Source: Alphaproteobacteria bacterium (GTDB lineage Bacteria; Pseudomonadota; Alphaproteobacteria; Rhizobiales; Aestuariivirgaceae). From it: a stretch of DNA of 50,402 nucleotides. The stretch's first letter is position 1. Each line of letters starts with the position of its first letter. Of the stretch, positions 8,473 to 16,240 are shown one piece after another. A program made the translations under genes and the position numbers. The notes under the pieces are model-generated. The model was not told the origin of the DNA. It did no database searches and saw nothing but the letters and a program-made list of their open reading frames with translations. The stretch is from contig JAHEFB010000032.1 in the NCBI GenBank assembly GCA_024640405.1, forward strand, positions 1-50,402, in the 5' to 3' direction.

Positions 8473-9045
8473 ATGCAGATTCAGATAACCGGCAAAAACC
8501 TCGATATTGGTGACGCATTGCGTGAACATGTTGAAGGTCGCATTCATAACGATGTTGCAAAGTATTTTGACGGTATTGTTCGCTGCCTGGTGGTCGTGGA
8601 AAAACAGCGCTCCGGTTTCGACTGCGAGATTACGCTGCATCTGACTACCGGCCTTTCGCTCAACGCCAATGGCAGCGGTGGTGATGCCCACAGCGCCACG
8701 GACACTGCTGTGGGGCACCTGGAAAAGCGGTTGAGGCGTTACAAGAGGCGTCTGAAGGATCATCACCTCGCCCGCAAGGAACCTGTAAATGCGGTACCTG
8801 CCGCCGAGTATGTGTTGCAGGCTGATGCAGATGACGCAACAGAAGAACCGGTTGATCTGAATCCGGTGATTATCGCGGAATCAACCGCGAGCATTGATGA
8901 ACTGTCGGTCGGCGAGGCAGTTATGAAACTCGACTTTACAGATGAGCAATTTGTACTTTTCCGCAATGGCCGCAATGGCAGCCTTAATGTGGTGTACAAA
9001 CGCAAGGATGGAAATGTCGGGTGGCTGGACCCTGGTGGAAACTGA
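8473..9045 (+). CDS. hpf: Ribosome hibernation promoting factor, long form
   Basis: A 190-residue protein. The N-terminal half is the HPF/RaiA domain (MQIQITGKNLDIGDALREHV, then EITLHLTTG) that binds the decoding centre of the 30S subunit. The C-terminal part from about residue 135 (IIAESTASIDELSVGEAVMK ... WLDPGG) is the dimerisation domain typical of long HPFs, which join two 70S ribosomes into inactive 100S particles without a separate RMF. Position between rpoN and ptsN is conserved in proteobacteria. It probably acts in stationary phase. Confidence 0.92.
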   Translation: MQIQITGKNLDIGDALREHVEGRIHNDVAKYFDGIVRCLVVVEKQRSGFDCEITLHLTTGLSLNANGSGGDAHSATDTAVGHLEKRLRRYKRRLKDHHLARKEPVNAVPAAEYVLQADADDATEEPVDLNPVIIAESTASIDELSVGEAVMKLDFTDEQFVLFRNGRNGSLNVVYKRKDGNVGWLDPGGN

Positions 9046-9131
9046 TCACCTGATTTGTCAAATGCCCGAGCCTTCCGGACTACCTTTGGACCGGAAACAG
9101 ATACACAAAATGCATGGAGAATAGGTCAATC

Positions 9132-9602
9132 ATGCAATTGTCGACCATAATTTCCAGTAATGCCGTACTGCCTAACCTCAAGGCGTCCAGCAAACGCCAG
9201 TTGTTGCAGGAACTTGCACAGGAAGGCGCACGCCTTTCCGGCCTTGATTCGCAGGTAATATTTGAAACCCTGTTAAGGCGGGAAAAGCTCGGATCCACCG
9301 GCCTGGGCCAGGGGATCGCCATACCGCACGGGAAGTTTCAGGCACTGGAAAAGGTGCACGGCCTGTTTGCACGGCTGGCCCAACCGGTCAAGTTTGATTC
9401 CGTCGATGACCATCCCGTCGATCTGGTTTTTCTGCTGCTGGCTCCGGAAAGTGCAGGTGCGGACCATCTCAAGGCACTGGCGAGAATTTCACGACTTCTG
9501 CGTGATGCTGCAGTTGTTGAAAAACTCCGCGGCACCGACAAGGCTGAGGGGCTTTATGCCATTTTGACCGAGCCTGCCGCATCTGCTCCGCACGCGGCCT
9601 GA
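9132..9602 (+). CDS. ptsN: Nitrogen-regulatory PTS EIIA protein PtsN
   Basis: A 156-residue EIIA of the fructose/nitrogen type when started at ATG 9132 (MQLSTIISSN); an ATG 18 bases earlier is possible. The phospho-acceptor is H66 in GIAIPHGK. It receives phosphate through EI-Ntr and NPr and in related bacteria controls potassium uptake, carbon use and the stringent response. It follows hpf by 86 bases. A palindromic repeat element begins ten bases after its stop codon. Confidence 0.92.
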   Translation: MQLSTIISSNAVLPNLKASSKRQLLQELAQEGARLSGLDSQVIFETLLRREKLGSTGLGQGIAIPHGKFQALEKVHGLFARLAQPVKFDSVDDHPVDLVFLLLAPESAGADHLKALARISRLLRDAAVVEKLRGTDKAEGLYAILTEPAASAPHAA

Positions 9603-9612
9603 GACGTTCGTT

Positions 9613-9799
9613 TAGAGCATGATTCACAAAATTGGAATCGTTTGACCGGTTTTCTGCGTTTGCCGGCAAGGAACTGTTCCCGCCGAGGTCTGGTAGACCA
9701 CAAGGGAGCCATAACGCAGCCCAGCGAGCGCAGAAAATTGGCCTCCGGTGGGCTGATTTAAACCCATCAAACGGTTCCAATATAGTGAATTATGCTCCA
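9613..9799. repeat. 187-bp palindromic intergenic element with long imperfect inverted ends
   Basis: The left end (TAGAGCATGATTCAC then ATTGGAATCGTTTG) is mirrored by the right end, whose complement reads TGGAGCATAATTCAC then ATTGGAACCGTTTG; about 32 bases match with few changes. The centre (CGTTTGCCGGCAAGG ... GACCACAAGGGAGCC) is shared with the mosaic element at 12541-12660. It has no coding capacity, so it is a MITE- or RIME-like element. The AGAGCATGAT start recalls intergenic mosaic repeats of rhizobia, which is recollection, not a search. Confidence 0.7.
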
Positions 9800-9824
9800 G
9801 CAGCTTGTGCAAGCGCGAACGGCT

Positions 9825-10094
9825 CTAATTCAGGTTGATGGCTGCCAGGTCGTGTTCGAATGCGTTGGCAACAGCCGCCTCGCGACTGTCAGACACCGAC
9901 ACCGGCGTTCCATCGGCAAGATACAGGCAGAACATGGGTGTTGCAGGGTCGGGTGAGACTTTTTGCCCGATCATGTCTTCAACTTCACCGGCCGACAGTT
10001 CACGCACGTATGCCACTTCGCCCAGGCCCATATTCGCGAGTGAAATTTCGCTTTCCGGTATCTGAGGCAACCGGGTTTTCTTGTGATCCGTCAT
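9825..10094 (-). CDS. DUF1150 family small protein
   Basis: An 89-residue acidic protein starting at ATG 10094 (MTDHKKTRLPQIPESEISLA), with AAGGAA a suitable distance upstream. The sequence MGLGEVAYVRELSAGEV followed by FCLYLADGTPVSV matches the DUF1150 family, found in alphaproteobacteria next to small heat-shock protein genes. It lies 52 bases after hsp20 on the same strand and is probably cotranscribed with it. Its function is not known; a role linked to stress chaperoning is an inference from position. A longer open frame reaching into hsp20 is not taken as the start. Confidence 0.8.
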   Translation of the reverse strand: MTDHKKTRLPQIPESEISLANMGLGEVAYVRELSAGEVEDMIGQKVSPDPATPMFCLYLADGTPVSVSDSREAAVANAFEHDLAAINLN

Positions 10095-10146
10095 TTTCTG
10101 GTTTCCTTCAAAGGTTGAGCAACAGGACCGCACCTGCGTGCAGATT

Positions 10147-10584
10147 TCATGATTTTTCGGGTTGCCGGATTTCAATTTTTCGGACAATTTTCTGCGGCTC
10201 CGGGCGCTCCAGATCGATTGAGAGCAACCCATTGTCGAGACTGGCTGACACGACATTCATACCATCAGCCAGTACAAAAATGCGCCGGAACTGCCGGGCA
10301 GCGATACCGCGGTGCAGGAACTCACGCGACGGCTCATCTATCTGGCGGCCCTCAATAACCAGCTCACTGTCTTCAAGCGTCAGTTCAAGTTCGTCTGCAG
10401 AAAAACCGGCGACCGCGAGCGTAATGCGCAGTTTTTCCGCATCATCCGTGCCGCTGGCCGGCTGTTTTTCAACATTGTAGGGCGGATAGCCATCAGGAGC
10501 GGTTTTTGCGGTTCGCTCCAGCAGTCGTTCGATTTCGTCAAAACCAACGAAGAATGGCGACGGAAAAGCAGTATTGCGCGTCAT
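10147..10584 (-). CDS. Small heat-shock protein, Hsp20/alpha-crystallin family (IbpA-like)
   Basis: A 145-residue protein. The N-terminal arm (FPSPFFVGFDEIERLLERTA, then YPPYNVEK) and the alpha-crystallin domain (LRITLAVAGFSADELELTLE ... LVIEGRQ ... FLHRGIAARQFRRIFVLADG ... LDNGLLSIDLERPEP) follow the class A rhizobial type related to E. coli IbpA. It acts as an ATP-independent holdase. The gene has a good upstream promoter and a leader of about 100 bases that may act as an RNA thermometer. The DUF1150 gene follows. Confidence 0.9.
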   Translation of the reverse strand: MTRNTAFPSPFFVGFDEIERLLERTAKTAPDGYPPYNVEKQPASGTDDAEKLRITLAVAGFSADELELTLEDSELVIEGRQIDEPSREFLHRGIAARQFRRIFVLADGMNVVSASLDNGLLSIDLERPEPQKIVRKIEIRQPEKS

Positions 10585-10686
10585 GTTTCATAAGCCCTTG
10601 AAAAAGCAGCTTCATTTCATGCCAAATCAAGTACTTGCGGTTTGATTGTGCAACCCCGCAGTTGCCTGTTCTGGCCTCTAACCTGA
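10585..10686 (-). promoter_or_regulatory. hsp20 leader, possible ROSE-like RNA thermometer
   Basis: The transcript leader can form GCAAC/GTTGC and AATCAA/TTGATT hairpins, and the last segment pairs AGCTGCTT with AAGGGCTT around the ribosome site. In ROSE elements a U(U/C)GCU motif masks the Shine-Dalgarno through non-standard pairs, and CTGCT fits that pattern here. Small heat-shock genes of rhizobia often carry ROSE elements. The structure was judged by eye only. Confidence 0.3.
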
Positions 10687-10692
10687 TTGCAG

Positions 10693-10720
10693 ATATTGTA
10701 CCGGAACCCCGCAGCGTCAA
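10693..10720 (-). promoter_or_regulatory. Promoter of hsp20
   Basis: On the minus strand TTGACG (10720-10715) and CAATAT (10698-10693) are 16 bases apart. The CTTGAC context of the -35 also suits the alphaproteobacterial heat-shock sigma factor. Transcription would start near 10686 and give a leader of about 100 bases. Confidence 0.5.
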
Positions 10721-10815
10721 GCCCTTATGAGCCACGACAGGATCGCACTCCGTTTTTCCGGCCGACCATATGAAACCTGCAGCGGGCGCCTGTCCGCATC
10801 AGCTCCTGACAGAAC

Positions 10816-10882
10816 CTTTCCTGCTTCGGCAGAAAGGCCCTGGCGGCATGAGAACGGCCGCCTGCTGCTGACAGGCGGCCGT
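10816..10882 (-). terminator. Two strong hairpins after the taurine aminotransferase gene
   Basis: 10854-10882 is a perfect 11-bp stem (ACGGCCGCCTG with CAGGCGGCCGT, seven-base loop). 10816-10838 is a second stem closed by a TTCG tetraloop (CCTTTC-c-TGC with GCAGAAAGG). Both lie just past the tpa stop codon in the direction of transcription. Neither has a T-run, so termination may need Rho or the stems may protect the 3' end. Confidence 0.5.
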
Positions 10883-10905
10883 ACAACGCTTGGAAAGTGG
10901 AGCTG

Positions 10906-12294
10906 TTAAACTGCTGCAACCTTTGTCAATGCACGGTCTACGGAACTCACAATCTCATCCAGGTCGGATTTGGTGCAAATCAATGCAGGTGAGAAACACA
11001 GCGTATTGTTGAGGCCGCTGAGCGAGCGATTGGTGGCACCGATGATGACCGCATCGGTTGCAACACAATCGGCTACTATCGACTGGACGACCGATTCAGG
11101 AACCGGTTCGCGGGTATCGCGATCAGCCACCAGTTCGATGCCGCAGAACAGGCCCTTGCCGCGCACATCGCCGATCATCGGGTGCCGGGCTTTCAAATCC
11201 GCAAACTGCTCCAGAATGTACTCACCCATGGCAGTGGTGTTTTCCAGCAATTTCTCGTCTTCGAGAATGCACATGTTCTCAAGGGCCGCAGCCGGACCCG
11301 CCGCGCAACCGCCAAATGTTGAGATATCGCGGAAGTAGCTCATTGGATCAGACGGATCGGCCTTGAATTCGTTGAATACGGCTTCTGTGGTCACGGTACA
11401 GGATATGGCGGCGTAGCCTGACGCCACTCCCTTGGCCATGGTGACCATGTCCGGCTCAATGCCATAGTGCTGATAGCCGAACCATGTGCCGGTGCGGCCC
11501 ATTCCGCAAACGACTTCGTCGATGATCAGCAATACCTGATACTTCCTGCAAATCTCCTGCACACGGTCCCAGTAACCCTGTGGCGGCGTGATGACACCAC
11601 CACCGGCGGTTACAGGTTCAAGTATCAGGCCACCTACGGTGTCCGGGCCTTCCCGCAGAATGACTTCCTCGATGGCGTTGGCCGCACGAATGCCGTAGTC
11701 CTCGACGTCGCCCCACTGCGAGCGATACTCAAGACAATGCGGCACCTCAACGAACCCCGGCGTAAACGGGCCATACTGGTCGCGTCTTTCGTTCTGTCCA
11801 CACGAAGAAAGAGCCGTGATTGTTGTGCCGTGATAGTCACGTTCGCGGTACAAAATCTTGCTCTTCTTGCCGCCATGCTTGTTGTGCGAAATCTGGCGGA
11901 CAATCTTGTAGGCCTTCTCGTTGGCCTCGGAACCCGAATTGGAATAGTAGACGCGGGTCATCCCCGGCATTTTTGAAATCAGACGCTCTGCGAATTTGGC
12001 ACCCGGAATGCTGCCGGCCGAGTTGGCAAAGTAGTTAAGCTGGACAAGCTGATCGCGAACAGCGTTTGCAATGCTTTCGCGACCGTAACCAACATTCACT
12101 GTCCAAACGCCGCCGGATACTGCGTCGAGATGCTCACGCCCGGCGGTGTTCCATACCCGCATTCCCTTGCCTTCAATGATGACAAGCGGATCTACGGTTT
12201 CAAATTTCTTGTGCTGGGTCAGATGATGCCAGACATGTTCACGGTCGGCCTCAATGATGCTGCTGAAGTCGTTTTCGTTCGCCTGAAGGTTCAT
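10906..12294 (-). CDS. tpa: Taurine-pyruvate aminotransferase (class III PLP enzyme)
   Basis: A 462-residue class III aminotransferase. The sequence agrees along its length with known taurine:pyruvate aminotransferases: EADREHVWHHLTQHK near the start, SGGVWTVNVGYGRE, YSNSGSEANEKAYK, RERDYHGTTI, the cofactor aspartate in IIDEVVCGMGRTG (D259) and the PLP lysine K288 in TMAKGVASGY. It would convert taurine and pyruvate to sulfoacetaldehyde and alanine, allowing taurine use as nitrogen, carbon or sulfur source. AGGAG lies eight bases before the ATG. No taurine transporter, TauR regulator or sulfoacetaldehyde acetyltransferase is present nearby, so the pathway must be completed elsewhere. It is flanked on both sides by repeat-rich gaps. 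A related omega-amino acid transaminase activity is the alternative. Confidence 0.78.
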   Translation of the reverse strand: MNLQANENDFSSIIEADREHVWHHLTQHKKFETVDPLVIIEGKGMRVWNTAGREHLDAVSGGVWTVNVGYGRESIANAVRDQLVQLNYFANSAGSIPGAKFAERLISKMPGMTRVYYSNSGSEANEKAYKIVRQISHNKHGGKKSKILYRERDYHGTTITALSSCGQNERRDQYGPFTPGFVEVPHCLEYRSQWGDVEDYGIRAANAIEEVILREGPDTVGGLILEPVTAGGGVITPPQGYWDRVQEICRKYQVLLIIDEVVCGMGRTGTWFGYQHYGIEPDMVTMAKGVASGYAAISCTVTTEAVFNEFKADPSDPMSYFRDISTFGGCAAGPAAALENMCILEDEKLLENTTAMGEYILEQFADLKARHPMIGDVRGKGLFCGIELVADRDTREPVPESVVQSIVADCVATDAVIIGATNRSLSGLNNTLCFSPALICTKSDLDEIVSSVDRALTKVAAV

Positions 12295-12313
12295 GACACT
12301 GCTCCTCGTTGAA

Positions 12314-12351
12314 TTATACCATAGAAAATAACTATCGACCCTTTGGTATCA
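12314..12351. repeat. Short inverted repeat upstream of tpa
   Basis: ATACCA (12316-12321) and TGGTAT (12344-12349) form an inverted pair 22 bases apart, just before the tpa ribosome site. The outer sequence resembles the TATACCAAAGG ends of the element at 12521-13155. It may be a minimal remnant of that family or an operator for tpa. Confidence 0.35.
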
Positions 12352-12662
12352 GTCTCATTATCCAACCATACTGGGGGGACTTGGCAAGGGTGTTTACCCA
12401 TCCAGAACAGCAAATAATGTGGAACCACCCTCGAACCGCGGCACAAAATGCTGGACCGGCAGTGTGTCAGTAGTAACACCAACTCTGTGCAAGCAAGCAT
12501 TGCAGCTCATGGCAAAGGCGTAATACCAAGGGAAGTAGATGTTGACTCGTTTGACCGATTTTTGACGTTTGCCGGCGAGGCATGCTTGTCGCCCTGGTCC
12601 GGCCGACCACAAGTGGAGCATAGCGATGTCCGGCGATCGCGAAAAACCGGCCTGTAGAACGA

Positions 12663-12753
12663 CATGGGTTCAAGGAACCCATGAAATTGCTCTACCACTT
12701 TGAATGCGATCAGGTTCATGATTTTTGGTGATCAACCAAAAATCATCCTGATC
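12663..12753 (+). repeat. Two-hairpin repeat unit, copy 1
   Basis: It has a first stem CATGGGTTC/GGAACCCATG, a linker with TTGCTCTA, then GATCAGG-TTCATGATTTTTGG paired with CCAAAAATCAT-CCTGATC. The same order of parts occurs on the minus strand at 38936-39038. Confidence 0.65.
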
Positions 12754-12871
12754 TCGTGGGCCAAATCCGCCCATCTGGTGCGTTGCAGCACTTGCCGATG
12801 CAACCAGCATCGGGCTACGCACCGGGCCTGCCAGAGTGTACGGATTTGACTCCATCAAACGGGTCAATACT

Positions 12872-13140
12872 TAGGGTCTGGACCCATTAATCTTATGCAA
12901 TTCTGTTTGAAGGAAAACACTCGAATGATGTTGAAAAGGCGCAAAACAAGGCTTTGTGCCTTTTCGAGCAGTTTTCGACTTCAGGCGGGTGTTTTCCTTC
13001 AAACCCGAAGGGCGGGGTCTATTTTGCCTCTGACGGCGTTGAAAGGTCTTGAAAACCATAAGGTTTCCTTCGACCTTTCGCCTTGTCACAGGCAAAATGT
13101 CCTCCCGCAGAATGGATAAGATTAATGGGTCCTGACCCTA
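12872..13140. mobile_element. 265-bp MITE-like palindromic element flanked by TA
   Basis: The terminal inverted repeats are about 34 bases (GGGTCTGGACCCATTAATCT at the left; complement of the right reads GGGTCAGGACCCATTAATCT). TA at 12872-12873 and 13139-13140 fits a target duplication of the IS630/mariner type. Inside are two arms. Arm one pairs 12906-12920 with 12989-13003 (15 perfect bases) and encloses a 13-bp stem 12933-12945/12953-12965. Arm two pairs 13021-13029 with 13090-13098 and encloses GAAAGGTC/GACCTTTC and AAACC/GGTTT. The whole can fold as a three-way junction. No transposase is encoded, so movement would need a helper enzyme elsewhere. Confidence 0.75.
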
Positions 13141-13179
13141 CTTCCTTTGGTATAAGTCAGGTGGCATAGTGCGCACACC

Positions 13180-16119
13180 ATGAGTACAGCAGCAGCCCGC
13201 CCGATCCAGTCCGGTGACCATCTCTATCTGATAGACGGCTCCGGTTACATTTTTCGAGCCTACCACGCACTTCCACCGCTCACCCGCAAGGCTGACGGAC
13301 TACCGGTCGGCGCCGTGCAGGGTTTCTGCAACATGTTGTACAAGTTGCTGCGGCAGATGTCCGCTGATGATAAACCCACCCATATAGCGGTTATATTCGA
13401 CAAGTCCTCAAAATCATTTCGCAACGAGATTTACCCGGATTACAAGGCCCACCGGCCGCCGGCGCCGGAAGACCTGGTGCCGCAATTCGGCTTGATCCGC
13501 CAGGCGACAGAGGCTTTCAACGTTGCGTGTGTCGAACAGGAGAATTATGAAGCAGACGATTTAATTGCGACCTATGCCACACAAGCCGCGGCTGTGGGTG
13601 CAACGGTGCGGATTGTATCATCCGACAAGGATCTCATGCAGTTGGTCACCGATCAGGTGATGTTGCTGGACACCATGAAAGACAAGGCCATTGGCCGCGC
13701 CGAGGTGATCGAGAAATTCGGCGTGCCTCCGGAAAAAGTTGTTGAAGTGCAGGCGCTTGCCGGTGACAGCGTCGACAATGTGCCCGGCGTGCCCGGCATC
13801 GGCGTCAAGACAGGCGCGCAGTTGATCGAGGAATATGGCGACCTGGAAAGCCTGTTGGCGCAGGCAAGTGAAATCAAGCAACCCAAGCGCCGCGAGAAGC
13901 TGATCGAGTTTGCCGACCAGGCACGGATTTCAAAGCAACTGGTCATCCTGAAAACCGATGTGGACGTGGATCACCCGATTGAGGATTTTGGCGTCGTCGA
14001 ACCGGAAGCCAAAACGCTGATCGGGTTCCTGAAGGCACTGGACTTCAATACACTGATCCGGCGCGTATCAGGTGATTTCGAGGCAAATGCCGCTGACATA
14101 GAACCAATTGCGGTGACATTCACCGGCTGGCCGCCGGAAGGTACAGATGTCGATGAACTTGGTGTACCGGTCGCAGATGGTGGGAGCGATATGCCCGCCG
14201 GCGAAGTGTCAGATACAGCTACTGGCGGCAATGCCGCCAGCGTCATGGCGGACAGGATGCGCAGTATGCCGCCGCCTGATCACTCGGCCTACGAACGGGT
14301 GACCACCAGGGACCGGCTGGACGCCTGGGTGGAGATGATCCGGCAAACAGGTTTGGTCGCGATAGACACAGAGACCACGTCCCTCGACAACATGCAGGCG
14401 AACCTGTGTGGAATTTCGCTCAGCGTCGAAGCTGGCAAGGCCTGCTACATACCGACAGGCCATCGGAGGTCAGACGGCCTGGATTTCGGTGGTGGCGATC
14501 TGGAGCAATTGACCGAGGCTGAAGTGATCGAGGCCATCAGGGATGTGCTTGAACATCCCGGTATCCTGAAAATTGGTCAGAACCTCAAATATGATCTGAC
14601 GGTGTTTCAGCGCCTCGGTATCAATGTAGCCCCGATTGATGACACCATGTTGCTGTCATATGCACTGGACTCGGGTGTTAACGGCCACGGCATGGATGAA
14701 CTGGCGAACGTTCACCTTGGCCTCAAGCCGATCAAGTTCACGGATGTTGCCGGCAGCGGCAAGTCCCAGGTTACATTCGACCTGGTGCCGCTCGACCAGG
14801 CGACAAGCTATGCTGCGGAAGACGCCGATATCACGCTCAGACTGTGGCATGTACTGAAACCGCGATTGGCGTCAGAACATCGTGCAACTGTCTACGAAAC
14901 ACTGGAACGCCCGCTGATCCCGGTACTTGCCGCGATGGAGCGCGAAGGTGTTCTGGTCGACAGGACCGTGTTGGCACGATTGTCCGGTGAGTTTTCCAGG
15001 GACGCAGATTTACTGGAAAAACAGGTTCATGAACTGGCTGGCGAAGCATTCAATCTGGGGTCACCGAAACAGATCGGCGAAATCCTGTTTGGCAAACTGG
15101 GGCTTCAGGGCGGCAAAAAAACCGCAACAGGTGCATGGAGCACCGACAGCCAGGTGATGGAGGATCTGGCGGCTGACGGCGTAGAACTTGCCCGCAAGCT
15201 GCTGGACTGGCGCCAACTGACCAAGCTGCGATCAACCTATACCGACGCTTTGACAGGACACATCAACCCTGAAACCGGACGGGTTCATACCTCCTACTCG
15301 CTGGCTGCCACGTCCACCGGCAGATTGTCCTCAACCGATCCGAACCTGCAAAACATCCCGGTTCGCACTGCCGAAGGCAGACAGATCAGAACCGCATTCG
15401 TTGCAGGCCCCGGTCACAAGCTGGTTTCTGCCGACTACAGCCAGATTGAGCTGCGGGTGCTTGCGCACATTGCCGGAATTGACCAACTGAAAAAGGCGTT
15501 CGCCGACGGGCTTGACATTCACGCAATGACGGCATCGGAGATGTTTGACACACCGGTTGAAGGTATGGACCCCAGTATCCGACGCAAGGCCAAAGCCATC
15601 AATTTCGGCATTATCTATGGTATTTCGGCATTCGGACTTGCCAATCAACTGTCGATCCCGCGCGAAGAAGCGGGCAGATACATCAAAACCTATTTTGAGC
15701 GGTTCCCCGGCATCAAGGACTATATGGAACACACCAAGGCATTTTGCCGGTCCAACGGATTTGTTGAGACCGTGTTCGGCCGGCGAATGCATTTTCCCCG
15801 GATAAAGTCACCCAATGCGTCAGAACGGGCATTTCAGGAACGGGCCGCCATCAATGCTCCAATCCAGGGTTCAGCTGCCGATATCATCCGCCGCGCCATG
15901 ATCCGCATGCCACAGGCACTGGCTGATGCGGGACTGAGCGCCCGCATGCTGCTGCAGGTGCATGATGAACTGATCTTCGAAGTGCCCGAGGCGGAAACTG
16001 ACGCAACAATCAAGGTTGCCTCTGAAATCATGATAGCAGCCCCGTTGCCCGCGGTGGCGTTTGCAGTGCCCATTCAGGTGGATGCCCGCGCCGCCGATAA
16101 CTGGGACGAAGCCCATTGA
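13180..16119 (+). CDS. polA: DNA polymerase I
   Basis: A 979-residue full-length enzyme. Residues 1 to about 300 form the 5'-3' exonuclease (FDKSSKSFRNEIYPDYKAHR, then GDSVDNVPGVPGIGVKTG). The 3'-5' proofreading domain is intact, with D396-T-E398 in VAIDTETTSLD and YAAEDADITLRL. The polymerase domain has motif A SADYSQIELRVLAHI, motif B RRKAKAINFGIIYG and motif C QVHDELIFEVP. It acts in Okazaki fragment processing and excision repair. The gene has its own upstream region, which is occupied up to 24 bases from the start by the nested repeat elements; TATAAG at 13151-13156, at the element edge, could serve as a -10, but no matching -35 was found. Confidence 0.97.
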   Translation: MSTAAARPIQSGDHLYLIDGSGYIFRAYHALPPLTRKADGLPVGAVQGFCNMLYKLLRQMSADDKPTHIAVIFDKSSKSFRNEIYPDYKAHRPPAPEDLVPQFGLIRQATEAFNVACVEQENYEADDLIATYATQAAAVGATVRIVSSDKDLMQLVTDQVMLLDTMKDKAIGRAEVIEKFGVPPEKVVEVQALAGDSVDNVPGVPGIGVKTGAQLIEEYGDLESLLAQASEIKQPKRREKLIEFADQARISKQLVILKTDVDVDHPIEDFGVVEPEAKTLIGFLKALDFNTLIRRVSGDFEANAADIEPIAVTFTGWPPEGTDVDELGVPVADGGSDMPAGEVSDTATGGNAASVMADRMRSMPPPDHSAYERVTTRDRLDAWVEMIRQTGLVAIDTETTSLDNMQANLCGISLSVEAGKACYIPTGHRRSDGLDFGGGDLEQLTEAEVIEAIRDVLEHPGILKIGQNLKYDLTVFQRLGINVAPIDDTMLLSYALDSGVNGHGMDELANVHLGLKPIKFTDVAGSGKSQVTFDLVPLDQATSYAAEDADITLRLWHVLKPRLASEHRATVYETLERPLIPVLAAMEREGVLVDRTVLARLSGEFSRDADLLEKQVHELAGEAFNLGSPKQIGEILFGKLGLQGGKKTATGAWSTDSQVMEDLAADGVELARKLLDWRQLTKLRSTYTDALTGHINPETGRVHTSYSLAATSTGRLSSTDPNLQNIPVRTAEGRQIRTAFVAGPGHKLVSADYSQIELRVLAHIAGIDQLKKAFADGLDIHAMTASEMFDTPVEGMDPSIRRKAKAINFGIIYGISAFGLANQLSIPREEAGRYIKTYFERFPGIKDYMEHTKAFCRSNGFVETVFGRRMHFPRIKSPNASERAFQERAAINAPIQGSAADIIRRAMIRMPQALADAGLSARMLLQVHDELIFEVPEAETDATIKVASEIMIAAPLPAVAFAVPIQVDARAADNWDEAH

Positions 16120-16240
16120 CAGGCGTGTGGGACAGCTTTGCGATAAGTCAATTTGATTATGACAATTGTGTTGCATAGTCTCGTCCCCAGCAGTGATCGC
16201 GAAATCGCGATTGACACGCTGGCACACCGATGGAGACTTG

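Larger units (their letters stand above)
12521..13155. repeat. Mosaic palindromic element, interrupted by a second element
   Basis: The left end reads TAATACCAAGGGAAGTAG then TTGACTCGTTTGACC. The complement of the right end, once 12874-13140 is removed, reads TTATACCAAAGGAAGTAAG then TTGACCCGTTTGATG. These match without gaps, giving inverted ends of about 37 bases. Inside are a centre shared with the element at 9613-9799, a hairpin at 12663-12683, a GATCAGG hairpin at 12708-12753 and a nested stem at 12777-12823 (GGTGCGT/ACGCACC outside, CCGATGC/GCATCGG inside). Without the insert it is about 368 bases and non-coding. It fills most of the gap between tpa and polA and ends 24 bases before the polA start. 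Confidence 0.7.

Noticed and set aside
12871..13119. Short frames on both strands inside the palindromic element
   Set aside because: The two frames mirror each other because the DNA is a palindrome; there is no ribosome site or family, so no transposase is encoded.
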